A stretch of DNA of 64,000 nt from Gammaproteobacteria bacterium (GTDB lineage Bacteria; Pseudomonadota; Gammaproteobacteria; GRL18). Each line of letters starts with the position of its first letter. Position 1 is the stretch's first letter. Below, one piece after another: positions 43,635-53,812 of the stretch. Where the stretch lies: positions 1 through 64,000 of the forward strand of contig JADGEM010000006.1 of NCBI GenBank assembly GCA_016744375.1. Reading direction: 5' to 3'. Made by a program: the position numbers and the translations under genes. The notes under the pieces were generated by a model. The model was not told where the DNA came from and did not search any database. It saw only the letters and a program-made list of their open reading frames with translations.

Positions 43635-44318
43635 ATGAGCCTTTCCATTACCTATTACTCAGATGTTCTTTGTATCTGGAGTTACTCCGCTAAGATAAAA
43701 ATTGATGAAATGAAAAAGCAATTTGGTGATCAAATTGCCCTTGACTATCGATATACCCCACTCTTTGTTGATATGCATACCATGCTGGAAAAGAACTGGG
43801 CTGAAAAAGGTGGGCTGCAGGGATACAACAAAATGATGCACAAGCTCAACAGTATGTTCCCCTACGTTGAGATACACCCTGAAATTGGTTTAAAAAACTT
43901 ACCCCGCTCATCGGCATCCTGCCATCAATTTTTAAAAGCCATTGGGCTGCTTGAACAACGCGGTGGAATACAGTCTGATGATAGCCACCATAGTTTACTT
44001 GAACAGGCTGACTGGCAAATACGTCTAGGCTATTTTCGCGATGCTGAGGATATTTCTCAGACAACAAAACTCATGTCTATTGCAGAGCAGTTAAATATTC
44101 CAGTTAAGCCAATTGAAACACTACTGGCTAATGGTGAAGCAATGGCGGCGCTGGCTTCCTGTACAACCGATGACAAACAAAAGTTCATTGAAGGCTGTCC
44201 AACCTTTGAACTCAATGAAGGCCGACAAAAGCTCTATGGTAATGTGGGTTATCACATCATTGAAGCCAATATAAAGGCTCTGTTAGAAACACCTGAAAAC
44301 AAACCTGCCTGGTTTTAG
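43635..44318 (+). CDS. DsbA-family (FrnE-like) oxidoreductase
   Basis: 227 residues of the DsbA/2-hydroxychromene-2-carboxylate isomerase fold. The position of the CxxC is occupied by LCIWSY, so only one cysteine is present; FPYVEIHPEIGLKNLPRSSA and FIEGCPTFELNEGRQKLYGN fit the family. No signal peptide: cytoplasmic. With one cysteine it is more likely a glutathione-type transferase or isomerase than a dithiol oxidase (inference). Confidence 0.75.
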   Translation: MSLSITYYSDVLCIWSYSAKIKIDEMKKQFGDQIALDYRYTPLFVDMHTMLEKNWAEKGGLQGYNKMMHKLNSMFPYVEIHPEIGLKNLPRSSASCHQFLKAIGLLEQRGGIQSDDSHHSLLEQADWQIRLGYFRDAEDISQTTKLMSIAEQLNIPVKPIETLLANGEAMAALASCTTDDKQKFIEGCPTFELNEGRQKLYGNVGYHIIEANIKALLETPENKPAWF

Positions 44319-44343
44319 CCATTATTATATTTTAGAGACCTCA

Positions 44344-45618
44344 ATGAAAAAAATCATCATTGCTTTGTTTGCCTTAAGTATTGCTTTCTTTTCTCTGGTT
44401 AAAATCAGCTTATGGTATTTTACTCAGCAGTTTGTTGACAATCAGGTTGTTCAGGTAAAACCTTTTGCCCAGATTTCTTATAAAGAAATAATAACATCAT
44501 TTACAGGCAGTGCTACCGTAAATGGTATCAGTGTTTATATACCAGCACTTGACGAAAGTTTTTCTATTGAATCAATTAAATTTGCAGCCCCGGATATCAT
44601 TACCTTTCTCAGCCTTAACAACAAGCTGAAGAGCAATGAGCTGCCCCAATCCCTTAGCTTAATTATCAAGGGCATTTCCATTGGTTTGAACAGTAATCTA
44701 ATGAAAATGACTGACAACCCTGATGTCGAGCCTACTCAACTGGAAGTATTTTCTACTTTAGCCTGCGGTGAAATTCATCGGATTGGCAGTAAGGCATTAG
44801 GTAAGATGGGTTATGACTCAATCACTACTGATATTTATTTAAGCTACCAGTTTAATAAACGAAATAAGACACTGAGCTACAACCTTCAAAATAATATTCG
44901 TGATATGACTCAATTTATTTTTTCCGGTGAGCTTCGAGGTGTTGCTAACATACAATCTCTAAGCAACCAATCAGCCCAACCCGGCCCTATTACGCTTGAA
45001 ATTATCGACGACTCTTATATCAAGCGAAAAAATAATTTTTGCGCAAATCAGAAAAATCAGAAAATTGAAGACTATATCAATGAGCATAACCTTCAAATTA
45101 AAGAGTATTTATTATCTTACGGAGTAAAACCAGAAGAAGGCCTTCTAAATGCCTATAAGACCGTTCTTGAAACTTCCGGCCCGATTCGAGTGGAAGCAGA
45201 TTTGAGCAACCTGACTGGTACTGAAGAAATTATGTCTTTTGAGCCCAATGATATTATTCAATTTGTCCGCTTAAAATTATTTGTAGACAATAAACGGATC
45301 AACGAAATTTCAATTAATATTGATAAAGACAAATTAATAAAGACAGCAACTGATACTGAAATTGAATTGGAAACACCTGACGAAATCAAGAAAAAACGAG
45401 CCATAATAATAAAAAAATACCGCTCGGTCACTGTTGAAAATCTAAAAGATTTTATAGGCTTCAGAGTCCGAATTGTGACCAATAAAGGCAAAAAATTTAC
45501 TGGGACACTCAGAATCGATACAATTGGTGTGTATGAAATCGTCACGCGTCTGCGTTCAGGCAATATTAGTTATCATATTCCCATTGCAACCATTACTAAA
45601 GCAGAAGTTTTTAATTAG
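44344..45618 (+). CDS. Membrane-anchored protein of unknown function with possible Sm-like C-terminal domain
   Basis: 424 residues: signal/anchor at 4-22, then a long soluble part likely in the periplasm. The last 55 residues (about 370-424, IGFRVRIVTNKGKKFTGTL then YEIVTRLRSGNISYHI) read like a five-stranded Sm/Hfq-type barrel, with the glycine in Sm1 and a final strand. I do not recognise the family of the rest. The gene follows the DsbA-like gene by 25 bases. A Sm-like fold in the periplasm would be unusual; treat it as a hypothesis. Confidence 0.6.
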   Translation: MKKIIIALFALSIAFFSLVKISLWYFTQQFVDNQVVQVKPFAQISYKEIITSFTGSATVNGISVYIPALDESFSIESIKFAAPDIITFLSLNNKLKSNELPQSLSLIIKGISIGLNSNLMKMTDNPDVEPTQLEVFSTLACGEIHRIGSKALGKMGYDSITTDIYLSYQFNKRNKTLSYNLQNNIRDMTQFIFSGELRGVANIQSLSNQSAQPGPITLEIIDDSYIKRKNNFCANQKNQKIEDYINEHNLQIKEYLLSYGVKPEEGLLNAYKTVLETSGPIRVEADLSNLTGTEEIMSFEPNDIIQFVRLKLFVDNKRINEISINIDKDKLIKTATDTEIELETPDEIKKKRAIIIKKYRSVTVENLKDFIGFRVRIVTNKGKKFTGTLRIDTIGVYEIVTRLRSGNISYHIPIATITKAEVFN

Positions 45619-45625
45619 TACCCAC

Positions 45626-46906
45626 TCATTTGTTAGATAAAACCTTAAAAATGGATGTTGTTAATGCAGTCAGTTCTTCTTGCTTGATAATATAGGCCGG
45701 CATGATGTAAACCAGTTTATTGAATGGCCGGATCCAGACACCCTGATTGACAAAATCAGCCTGTATGGTTTTCATATCCACAGTTTCTTTAAGTTCAACC
45801 ACTCCGATTGCACCCTTTACCCTTACTTCTTTCACATGGGAGAGTTCCCGGCAGACCGATAACTCTTTATGCAACTGTTTTTCTATCTGCTTTATATTTG
45901 CCTCCCAGGGTGAAGACAACAATAAATCAATGCTGGCATTGGCCACCTGACAGGCAAGAGGATTAGCCATAAACGTCGGGCCATGCATTAATACACCAGC
46001 ACCATCGGCACTGATACCCCGCACCACTTTTTTACAGGTCAATGTCGCAGCCAGAGTCAAATACCCACCAGTTATTGCCTTGCCCAGACAAAGAATATCT
46101 GGAACAACATCTGCTTGCTCATAAGCAAATAATGTCCCTGTACGGCCAAAGCCAGTGGCAATTTCATCAAAAATAAGCAGCACATCATATTCATCACACA
46201 GTATTCTGAGTTGCTGTAAATATTCAGGGCAATAAAAACGCATACCACCAGCCCCCTGAACCAGCGGCTCAATAATAACAGCTGCAATTTCTGTGTGATA
46301 CTGCTGTAATCGTTTTTCCAGAGTACTAATATTCGTTGAGCCATCATCAAAACAGTTTGGTTCCGGAGCAAAGAAATGTTCCGGCAGTATGCCCTTAAAC
46401 ATTGCGTGCATACCATTAACAGGGTCACATACAGCCATGCCACCCAAAGTATCGCCATGGTAGCCATTTCGTACGGTCAGTAGCTTTTGCTTTTGTGTTT
46501 TGCCTTGTGCATACCAGTATTGAATGGCCATTTTAATAGCCACTTCAACAGCAACTGAGCCGGAATCAGCCAAAAAAACATGCTGCAGGGATTTGGCAGT
46601 GATCTTGATCAACTTTTCTGCAAGAGTAACAGCAGGGAGATGTGTCAGCCCCCCAAACATAACATGTGATACAGACTGCATCTGCTGTTTAAGCGCAGCA
46701 TTCAGCACAGGATGGTTATAACCATGAATAGCAGCCCACCAGGATGACATACCATCAATTAACTCACGGCCATCCGCCAGCTTTAGCCGAACACCATGAG
46801 CAGAATCCACTGGATAGGTGGGCAATGGGTCAGTCATGCTGGTATAAGGATGCCAAAGGTGCTCCTTGTCATAGTTTAACCAGTCTGATGTGTTTTTAAA
46901 GGACAT
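45626..46906 (-). CDS. bioA: Adenosylmethionine-8-amino-7-oxononanoate aminotransferase BioA
   Basis: PLP-dependent aminotransferase of biotin synthesis: 7-keto-8-aminopelargonate to 7,8-diaminopelargonate with SAM as amino donor. 426 residues with class-III features: HLWHPYTSM at the start, FLADSGSVAVEVAIKMA, LLIFDEIATGFGRTGTLFA and the PLP lysine in LCLGKAITGGYLTLAAT. It begins 6 bases after trpC and is likely the last gene of that transcript; no other bio genes are here. Confidence 0.95.
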   Translation of the reverse strand: MSFKNTSDWLNYDKEHLWHPYTSMTDPLPTYPVDSAHGVRLKLADGRELIDGMSSWWAAIHGYNHPVLNAALKQQMQSVSHVMFGGLTHLPAVTLAEKLIKITAKSLQHVFLADSGSVAVEVAIKMAIQYWYAQGKTQKQKLLTVRNGYHGDTLGGMAVCDPVNGMHAMFKGILPEHFFAPEPNCFDDGSTNISTLEKRLQQYHTEIAAVIIEPLVQGAGGMRFYCPEYLQQLRILCDEYDVLLIFDEIATGFGRTGTLFAYEQADVVPDILCLGKAITGGYLTLAATLTCKKVVRGISADGAGVLMHGPTFMANPLACQVANASIDLLLSSPWEANIKQIEKQLHKELSVCRELSHVKEVRVKGAIGVVELKETVDMKTIQADFVNQGVWIRPFNKLVYIMPAYIIKQEELTALTTSIFKVLSNK

Positions 46907-46912
46907 GATTGC

Positions 46913-47716
46913 TTAGAAAAAAAGCTCAGCCAGCTTTTCACCCGGCTGTTCAGCACGCATAAAGGATTCTCCCACTAAAAAGGCATTCACTTCATGCTTT
47001 CTCATAAGAGACACATCTTCAGGTTGATGTATGGCACTTTCTGTGACCACAATTCGATCATCTGGAATTGTATCTAATAATTCAATTGTGGTATTTAATG
47101 TTGTTTCAAAGGTTCTTAAGTTGCGGTTATTGATGCCCATCAAGCGAACGGGTAATTTAAGTGCGCGTTCTAATTCTTCCTGGTCATGAACTTCAACCAG
47201 AACATCCAGCTCAAGTTCATGTGCCAGCACAGTAAACTCACTCAGTTGAACATCACTCAGACAAGCAACAATTAATAAAATAGCATCTGCACCAATCAGG
47301 CGTGCCTCATAAATCTGATACGGTTCGATAACAAAGTCTTTACGCAGAACAGGTAATTGACAGGCATTTCGAGCTTGTTGTAGATAAGCATCACTGCCTT
47401 GAAAAAAATCAATATCCGTTAGCACGGACAAACAGGCTGCCCCGCCCTTTTCATAGGATTGAGCAATTTCAGAGGGAATAAAATTTTCTCGAATCAAGCC
47501 TTTGCTTGGTGAAGCTTTTTTTATTTCTGCAATCACTGCAGACTGGTTCGTATTAAGCTTGTTTTCAATTGCTTTTACAAAGCCACGAGTAGCACCGATC
47601 CCATCTAGAGCATCAATAATTGACTGCAGTGGTTTTGCTGAACACAAAGCATCCACTTCTTCATGCTTGCGATTTAAAATTTTTACTAAAATATCCGGTG
47701 GGTTTGATTGATTCAT
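46913..47716 (-). CDS. trpC: Indole-3-glycerol phosphate synthase
   Basis: Converts CdRP to indole-3-glycerol phosphate in tryptophan synthesis. 267 residues with [14 protein letters not shown]-like [40 protein letters not shown] and [15 protein letters not shown]. Not fused to trpF, as in many gammaproteobacteria outside enterics. It is 116 bases downstream of trpD, with a hairpin in the spacer, and 6 bases before bioA. Confidence 0.96.
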   Translation of the reverse strand: MNQSNPPDILVKILNRKHEEVDALCSAKPLQSIIDALDGIGATRGFVKAIENKLNTNQSAVIAEIKKASPSKGLIRENFIPSEIAQSYEKGGAACLSVLTDIDFFQGSDAYLQQARNACQLPVLRKDFVIEPYQIYEARLIGADAILLIVACLSDVQLSEFTVLAHELELDVLVEVHDQEELERALKLPVRLMGINNRNLRTFETTLNTTIELLDTIPDDRIVVTESAIHQPEDVSLMRKHEVNAFLVGESFMRAEQPGEKLAELFF

Positions 47717-47778
47717 AAGCTATTAGCCATCAATGGTTATAATTTAAGTTGTTCACAAAAAATTGCATAGTTTCATTG

Positions 47779-47811
47779 CTGGAAGCATGGATGATTCATC
47801 CTTGCTTCCAG
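47779..47811. other. Hairpin in the trpD-trpC spacer
   Basis: A 16-bp near-perfect stem (arms 47779-47794 and 47796-47811, one mismatch) with almost no loop. There is no U-run on the minus strand, so it is not an obvious terminator; it may be a processing or stability element or a small repeat. Confidence 0.55.
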
Positions 47812-47832
47812 GATATTAGAAGCCGGTCTAAT

Positions 47833-48849
47833 TCAAAAGCCCTGAGTAAAACTGGCAAGCTTTGTTAGTTTTTCTTTTGCTGCACCGGATGAAATAGCCT
47901 CGCGTGCTTTCTCAATACCATCTTCCAGAGTATCACTGAGACCGGCACAATATATTGCTGCGCCAGAATTAAGTGCCACAATATCTCTTGCCGGACCAGG
48001 TTCGTCAGCCAGGACACGTTGAACCATATTCAAAGACTCTTCTGCACCATTCACCATAATATCTTTAATATTTCCACGTGTCATACCAAACTGTTCTGGT
48101 GTTAAAGTATATTGAGTCAATTGCCCCTGCTTCAGCTCACAAACATAAGTTTCATCTGCCATACTGATTTCATCCATACCATCTGCAGAATGAACCACCA
48201 TAACATGGTTGCTGCCCAGATTTTTAAGCACTTTAGCCAGAGGTTCAAGCCAGTGTTTATCAAAAACACCCAACAACTGATTGGGTGCACCGGCAGGATT
48301 TGTTAAAGGTCCCAACAAGTTAAACATTGTTCTGATGCCCATTTCCTTACGAGGGCCGATGGCATGCTTCATGGCGCTATGATGCAGAGGAGCAAACATA
48401 AAGCCAATACCCAGTTCTTTAATACATTGCTCAACCTGATGTGAACTGACATTAAGATTAATACCAGCCGCTTCAAGAATATCAGCACTACCGGATGCGC
48501 TACTCACAGAACGATTACCATGCTTCGCAACCATGCCACCCGCAGCAGCCACCACAAAACAAGCAGTAGTAGAAACATTAAAAGTGTGCAGTCCATCACC
48601 ACCCGTACCGACAATATCAATAATATATTCACCTGTAACCCTAACAGGAGTCACTAACTCACGCATCACACTGGCGGAAGCCGTTAATTCATCAACCGTT
48701 TCACCCTTCATACGTAAAGCCACCAATAAGGCTGCAACTTGTGCTGAAGTCGTTTCTCCAGTCATGATCTGACGCATGACATTTTCCATATCAAGGATAG
48801 AAATATCCTGATTCTCAACGGCGTTTGCAATAGCAGTTTTAATATCCAT
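47833..48849 (-). CDS. trpD: Anthranilate phosphoribosyltransferase
   Basis: Transfers phosphoribose from PRPP to anthranilate. 338 residues with the PRPP-binding DIVGTGGDGLHTFNVST and KHGNRSVSSASGSADILEA, and the later MFNLLGPLTNPAGAPNQLLG. Length is normal and it stands alone, not fused to trpG. It begins 9 bases after trpG ends. Confidence 0.97.
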   Translation of the reverse strand: MDIKTAIANAVENQDISILDMENVMRQIMTGETTSAQVAALLVALRMKGETVDELTASASVMRELVTPVRVTGEYIIDIVGTGGDGLHTFNVSTTACFVVAAAGGMVAKHGNRSVSSASGSADILEAAGINLNVSSHQVEQCIKELGIGFMFAPLHHSAMKHAIGPRKEMGIRTMFNLLGPLTNPAGAPNQLLGVFDKHWLEPLAKVLKNLGSNHVMVVHSADGMDEISMADETYVCELKQGQLTQYTLTPEQFGMTRGNIKDIMVNGAEESLNMVQRVLADEPGPARDIVALNSGAAIYCAGLSDTLEDGIEKAREAISSGAAKEKLTKLASFTQGF

Positions 48850-48858
48850 GATTAATCC

Positions 48859-49443
48859 TCAGCAAGTCTGTTCCAGAAAAGTTTGTAGCATTTTATGACC
48901 ATGTTGGCTCAGAATAGACTCCGGATGAAACTGAACCCCTTCAATAGCTAATTCTTTATGTCGGACCCCCATAATTTCATCGATATTTCCCTGCTCATCT
49001 TCCGTCCATGCAGTAATTTCAAGACATTCAGGAAGTGATGCTTTATCAATGACCAGAGAATGATAACGGGTGGCCTCAAAGGGGGATTCCAGAGAATGGA
49101 AAACGCCTTTATCATTGTGGTACATCATAGATGTTTTACCATGCATAATTTCTTTAGCATGAACAATCTGGCCGCCAAATGCCTGGCCAATACTTTGATG
49201 GCCCAGACAAACACCCAGAATTGGTATCTTCCCAGAAAAACACCTGATGGCTTCAATCGAAATACCGGCTTCATTTGGGGTGCAGGGGCCGGGTGAAATC
49301 ATAAGATGATCGGGCGTCATTTTTTCAATTTCCGCCACAGTAATTTCATCATTGCGAAAGACTTTTACCGTCGCTTTTAATTCCCCAAGGTATTGCACCA
49401 GGTTGTAGGTAAAGGAGTCATAGTTATCGATCATTATCAACAT
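48859..49443 (-). CDS. trpG: Anthranilate synthase glutamine amidotransferase subunit
   Basis: Class-I glutamine amidotransferase giving ammonia to TrpE. 194 residues from ATG 49443, chosen for its AGGAG eight bases upstream; a frame from 49464 lacks such a site. The nucleophile is in [17 protein letters not shown] and the His/Glu pair in [11 protein letters not shown]. It may also serve folate synthesis as PabA, which cannot be excluded. Two bases after trpE. Confidence 0.96.
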   Translation of the reverse strand: MLIMIDNYDSFTYNLVQYLGELKATVKVFRNDEITVAEIEKMTPDHLMISPGPCTPNEAGISIEAIRCFSGKIPILGVCLGHQSIGQAFGGQIVHAKEIMHGKTSMMYHNDKGVFHSLESPFEATRYHSLVIDKASLPECLEITAWTEDEQGNIDEIMGVRHKELAIEGVQFHPESILSQHGHKMLQTFLEQTC

Positions 49444-49445
49444 AT

Positions 49446-51026
49446 TTATTTCTCCTGAGTACACTGGCTATTAGCATTTGAATCCAGACCGCACTCAGCC
49501 ATAGCGACTGCACGGAAGACGCCACGTCCTTTATTCATTGTTTCATCCCATTCATTTTGTGGAACTGAATCAGCAACAATTCCTGCCCCGGCCTGAATAT
49601 GTAATTGTTTATCTTTAATTACAGCAGTACGAATGGCGATGGCAGTATCCATATTTCCAGACCATGAGATATAACCCACAGCCCCAGAATAAATACCTCG
49701 TTTCACAGGTTCTAATTCGTTAATAATTTCCATCGCTCGTATTTTTGGTGCCCCGCTCACCGTCCCAGCAGGAAAGGTTGCTTTTAAGGCATCCATGGTG
49801 CTCATATTCTTATCCAGCGCACCTTCAACATTTGAAACAATGTGCATCACATGGGAATAGCGCTCAATGATCATTTTATCCGTTAATTTTACCGTACCGA
49901 TCTCAGAGACCCGTCCGGCATCATTGCGTCCCAGATCAATTAACATCAAATGTTCCGCCAGCTCTTTAGGATCGGATAATAAATCCTGTTCAAGCTGCTT
50001 ATCCTGCTCTTCAGTCTGCCCCCTGGGGCGTGTGCCTGCAATGGGGCGAACGGTAATTTTACCCTCTTCAACTCGCGTCAAAATTTCCGGAGATGAGCCA
50101 ACAATATGAAATTCGTCCAGATCCAGAAAATACATATAGGGTGATGGATTCAGACTGCGTAGAGCTCGATAAAGATCCAGAGGTGGCGCATTATAGGGTA
50201 TCGACATACGCTGAGACACCACAACCTGCATGGCATCCCCTTCAACGATATAATCTTTGATTCGTGACACAGCATTCTTAAAGCCTGCTTCAGTGAAGCC
50301 GGAAACAAAATCACTTTCCTTTACTTTCGTGACTTTGGAATGCGCTTTATAAGCAGTATCAGACTGACGAAGTTGACTCGCCAGTGCTTTGAGGTGCTGA
50401 ACTGCCTTTTCCCATTCAGATTCTATCTCCGCCTTGTCAGGTAAAGAATTGCCGGGAAGTGTATCTGACGGTGACTGATCAAAATGGGCATGCACAATGA
50501 TATAGAGTTTGCCACTAAGGTTATCAAACACCAGAACTTCTTCTGAAACCATCAGGAGAATATCAGGGGTACCCAATGGATCATTTTTATCAGTATTTTT
50601 TAATCGAGGCTCAATATAGCCGATGGTTTCATAACCAAAATAACCCACCAGCCCCCCCGTAAAGCGTGGCAGAACAGACTGCTCAGTCAGGTGTTCTGGA
50701 ATATTGTAATGTTGCTGGTATTCTTCAATCCAGCTCAATGGATCCGCATGATTCAGTTCTTCAATGACCTGGCCGTCATGAGTCACTTTGATCAGCCCGT
50801 TATCAACGCTGATAATGGTTTTACAAGGCAGACCGATAATAGAATAACGCCCCCACTTCTCACCACCATGGACGGATTCTAATAAATAGGAATAGGGACC
50901 TGAAGCCAGTTTCAGATAGGCGCTTAGAGGTGTATCTAAATCAGCCAGGATTTCATGGACAACTGGAATTCGGTTATACCCTTCTCCAGCAAGTTTAATA
51001 AACTGTTCTTTACTAACGATAGACAT
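49446..51026 (-). CDS. trpE: Anthranilate synthase component I
   Basis: Chorismate to anthranilate, using ammonia from TrpG. 526 residues with the feedback-site N-terminus ([38 protein letters not shown]) and the catalytic core ([52 protein letters not shown]). The order trpE-trpG-trpD-trpC is that of pseudomonads. The 209-base upstream region gives no convincing leader peptide with repeated Trp codons. Confidence 0.97.
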   Translation of the reverse strand: MSIVSKEQFIKLAGEGYNRIPVVHEILADLDTPLSAYLKLASGPYSYLLESVHGGEKWGRYSIIGLPCKTIISVDNGLIKVTHDGQVIEELNHADPLSWIEEYQQHYNIPEHLTEQSVLPRFTGGLVGYFGYETIGYIEPRLKNTDKNDPLGTPDILLMVSEEVLVFDNLSGKLYIIVHAHFDQSPSDTLPGNSLPDKAEIESEWEKAVQHLKALASQLRQSDTAYKAHSKVTKVKESDFVSGFTEAGFKNAVSRIKDYIVEGDAMQVVVSQRMSIPYNAPPLDLYRALRSLNPSPYMYFLDLDEFHIVGSSPEILTRVEEGKITVRPIAGTRPRGQTEEQDKQLEQDLLSDPKELAEHLMLIDLGRNDAGRVSEIGTVKLTDKMIIERYSHVMHIVSNVEGALDKNMSTMDALKATFPAGTVSGAPKIRAMEIINELEPVKRGIYSGAVGYISWSGNMDTAIAIRTAVIKDKQLHIQAGAGIVADSVPQNEWDETMNKGRGVFRAVAMAECGLDSNANSQCTQEK

Positions 51027-51235
51027 AATTAATTACTCAAAAATAACAAATGAAATTGTGTTTTCTTTTGCCTCCCACCTTATCCGAAAGTATCTGCGGC
51101 TGGTAAAAAATGAGGAAGCTAAAAGATGATCACCAGCGATAAAACCGGTCATTTATTTATCTACGCTAAAACAACCATCGTTCTTTCATTTGTTTTTTAT
51201 TGAGTAAGTTCATATCTTTTTCTATTTAAATTAAT

Positions 51236-51925
51236 CTATATAAGATTTTTTAATTCAGCCATAGAGTCAATCACCACATCTGGCTCAGATTCTCGTATAT
51301 CAACACCATGATTATAACCATAGCTCATACAAATAATCTGAAAGCCCGCAGCACGAGCTGCTTTGACATCACTGATTGAATCACCAAGCATCAGAGAATC
51401 TTCTGGTAAAACCCCCAGTTTTTCAGCTGAATGAATCAATGGCATCGGATCAGGTTTTTTCTTTTCCAGAGTATCACCACTGACAATTGACTCAAAGTAA
51501 TCAAATAAACCCAGATCTTTTAATAATGGATGCGTAAAAGCTTCCGCCTTATTCGTCACACAACCCAATTTATAACCGGCTTGCTGCAGATAATCAATCC
51601 CTTCTTTAACCCCGGGATACAGACTACTACGCTTTGAGGTATTGTCTTTATACAAAGCCATAAAAATTGGATAGGCCTTATCAAACAAAGCATCATCCGG
51701 CTCACCATCTAATTGTCCAATCAGCGCACGACGAACCAGTCGCTCAACACCATTACCAACCCAGTGCCGAACTTCTGCTTCACCATGAGGCGCCATATCA
51801 ACTGCTTTTAGCATTTCATCAACGCAAAAAGCCAGGTCAGGCACACTATCAACTAATGTGCCATCAACATCAATCAGCACCATTTTTGGCTTTACTATTT
51901 TGTGCTGCTCAGTCGCACTCGTCAT
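51236..51925 (-). CDS. gph: Phosphoglycolate phosphatase
   Basis: HAD-family phosphatase that removes 2-phosphoglycolate from DNA repair or, in autotrophs, from RuBisCO oxygenation. 229 residues from ATG 51925 (a TTG at 51934 would add three). HAD motif I is VLIDVDGTLVDSVPDL, motif II CVTNKAEAFTHP, motif III LEKKKPDPMPLIHSA, and motif IV MLGDSISDVKAARAAG. It follows rpe closely in the standard rpe-gph-trpE order. Confidence 0.93.
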   Translation of the reverse strand: MTSATEQHKIVKPKMVLIDVDGTLVDSVPDLAFCVDEMLKAVDMAPHGEAEVRHWVGNGVERLVRRALIGQLDGEPDDALFDKAYPIFMALYKDNTSKRSSLYPGVKEGIDYLQQAGYKLGCVTNKAEAFTHPLLKDLGLFDYFESIVSGDTLEKKKPDPMPLIHSAEKLGVLPEDSLMLGDSISDVKAARAAGFQIICMSYGYNHGVDIRESEPDVVIDSMAELKNLI

Positions 51926-51936
51926 TGTATTCAAAC

Positions 51937-52611
51937 TTACTTACCTGCTTTTGCAAGTTCAGCTCGCATTTGATCAATTGTATCCTTGTAATCATCTGTG
52001 TTGAAAATTGCAGAGCCAGCAACAAACATGTCAGCACCGGCTTCAGCGATTTCTGCGATATTATTAATTTTAACACCGCCGTCGATTTCTAAACGGATAT
52101 CATAACCACTGTCATCAATCATTTTACGTGCTTCACGCAGTTTATTGAGAGTCTCAGGAATAAAGCTTTGACCACCAAACCCAGGGTTGACAGACATCAA
52201 TAAAATCACATCAACTTTATCCATAACGTGCTTTAACACTGAGAGTGGCGTTGCTGGATTAAAAACCAGACCTGATTTACAGCCGGACTCACGAATTAAC
52301 GATAAGCTGCGATCGATATGCTCAGAAGCTTCAGGGTGGAATGTGATATAGCTTGCTCCAGCTTTAGCAAATTCCGGAATAATAGCATCAACAGGCTTAA
52401 CCATAAGGTGAACATCAATTTCCTGCTTAATACCGTGATTTCTTAATGCTTCACAAATCATCGGACCGATAGTTAAAACCGGCACGTAGTGATTGTCCAT
52501 GACATCAAAGTGGATAACATCAGCACCGCTATCCAGGACATTAACACATTCTTCACCCAGGCGAGCGAAATCAGCGGATAAAATAGATGGTGCAATTAAA
52601 GATTTTGCCAT
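51937..52611 (-). CDS. rpe: Ribulose-phosphate 3-epimerase
   Basis: Interconverts ribulose-5-phosphate and xylulose-5-phosphate in the pentose phosphate and Calvin pathways. 224-residue TIM barrel with [48 protein letters not shown] and [15 protein letters not shown]. All the metal and catalytic positions look intact. First gene of the rpe-gph-trp unit and divergent from the DUF3530 gene. Confidence 0.97.
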   Translation of the reverse strand: MAKSLIAPSILSADFARLGEECVNVLDSGADVIHFDVMDNHYVPVLTIGPMICEALRNHGIKQEIDVHLMVKPVDAIIPEFAKAGASYITFHPEASEHIDRSLSLIRESGCKSGLVFNPATPLSVLKHVMDKVDVILLMSVNPGFGGQSFIPETLNKLREARKMIDDSGYDIRLEIDGGVKINNIAEIAEAGADMFVAGSAIFNTDDYKDTIDQMRAELAKAGK

Positions 52612-52767
52612 GACAAATCCCCATAAAATTATTAAACTGTGAGAAACATTGCTTTATAACGAATTTAGAAATCATTAGAAAAACGCAATTAGCCCACTTA
52701 AACTGTAAAATAAGCCACTAAAAAATAGCTTATACTAAAAGACAAACAATTATTTTAAACGATAACT

Positions 52768-53649
52768 ATGAATATTTCAGCATTTAATCCAGGATTTACC
52801 CCGAAAAAAAGCTTTTTTGTGCTTGCAGCCTTCTTTTTATTCCTCATAGCCTTTGAGACTTTTGCCTCAAACACCGCCAGTGAAAAGCGTTGGGCTGAAC
52901 AATTGAGAGATAATATTGTCATCGGTGACCCGGTTGATATCACCCCCTCAGGTACTGAGTCGAGCAGTGGCACTGATAATACTTTTTTTAGTATCTTCAC
53001 CCCAGAGACAACAGCTTCTCCCAAAGGGGCTATTATCCTGATGCATGGAACAGGTGCTCACCCTGACTGGCCTGATATTATTCACCCTTTACGTTCTGAG
53101 TTACCGGATAGAGGCTGGGCGACATTGTCCATACAACTACCTTTAGTCTCTCCTGATAAAAAAGATAAGGAAAGCCGGGAAAAAGTGATTGAATCTTCAG
53201 TGTCTCGAATAGAAGCTGCCATCAAATTTCTAAAGTCAAAATCATATAATCGAGTTGTGATTGTTTCACACAGTTTTGGAACATTGATGGCACTCAACTT
53301 TTTACAACTGAAGGCCATTGAAACCAATCCTGATAAAACACCTATTATTAATGCAGCTGTCATCATTGGTGCTCCTTCATCAAATAACACAATTCCCCTT
53401 AATAGCCCATTAATGGTTGAAAAAATCAATATTCCATTATTAGATATGTATGGCAGCAATGACCTCGATTCAGTGATGCGCTCTGCAAAAGCTCGAAAAA
53501 CCGCTGCAGCTAAAGCAGGAAATAAACAATACAGACAAGTTGAAACCATTGGCGCCAACCATTTTTATCATGGTTTGAATGATGAACTAGTCTCATATGT
53601 CTATCATTGGCTCAGTAAAACTTTTTCTGGAAGCATGAACGATATTTAA
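52768..53649 (+). CDS. DUF3530-family exported alpha/beta-hydrolase-like protein
   Basis: 293 residues with a signal peptide (hydrophobic 17-32, cleavage after ETFAS region). The mature part has an alpha/beta-hydrolase pattern: GAIILMHGTGAHPDWPDII as oxyanion region and IVSHSFGTLMALNF as a nucleophile elbow (S-H-S-F-G), as in DUF3530. A histidine in GANHFYHG could finish the triad. Substrate unknown; periplasmic esterase-like role is possible. Confidence 0.82.
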   Translation: MNISAFNPGFTPKKSFFVLAAFFLFLIAFETFASNTASEKRWAEQLRDNIVIGDPVDITPSGTESSSGTDNTFFSIFTPETTASPKGAIILMHGTGAHPDWPDIIHPLRSELPDRGWATLSIQLPLVSPDKKDKESREKVIESSVSRIEAAIKFLKSKSYNRVVIVSHSFGTLMALNFLQLKAIETNPDKTPIINAAVIIGAPSSNNTIPLNSPLMVEKINIPLLDMYGSNDLDSVMRSAKARKTAAAKAGNKQYRQVETIGANHFYHGLNDELVSYVYHWLSKTFSGSMNDI

Positions 53650-53700
53650 AAAAGGTGGACGGGATACCCATCCTACCGGCAGGTAGATTGTTGAAGGCTT

Positions 53701-53764
53701 AGTATATTTGGCTGATGCTCAGTATATTTGGCTGATGCTCAGTATATTATTTGGCTGAAGGCTC
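53701..53764. repeat. Short tandem repeat, three 20-24 base units
   Basis: Two identical 20-base units (agtatatttggctgatgctc, 53701-53720 and 53721-53740) are followed by a diverged 24-base unit (53741-53764). It sits in the 163-base spacer before the CopD-like gene. No hairpin or spacer pattern; not a CRISPR. Confidence 0.9.
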
Positions 53765-53812
53765 TTATCCCGATATAATACCCAACTATTTTCTTATTTT
53801 TGAGGCTTTTTT

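Noticed and set aside
51027-51235. Possible trp leader peptide (15 codons, reading MNLLNKKQMKERWLF) upstream of trpE
   Set aside because: Only one Trp codon, no clear antiterminator/terminator pair and no U-run after the hairpins. Not convincing as an attenuator.
53701-53764. Tandem repeat as a CRISPR array
   Set aside because: Units are directly abutted, without unique spacers, and there are no cas genes.
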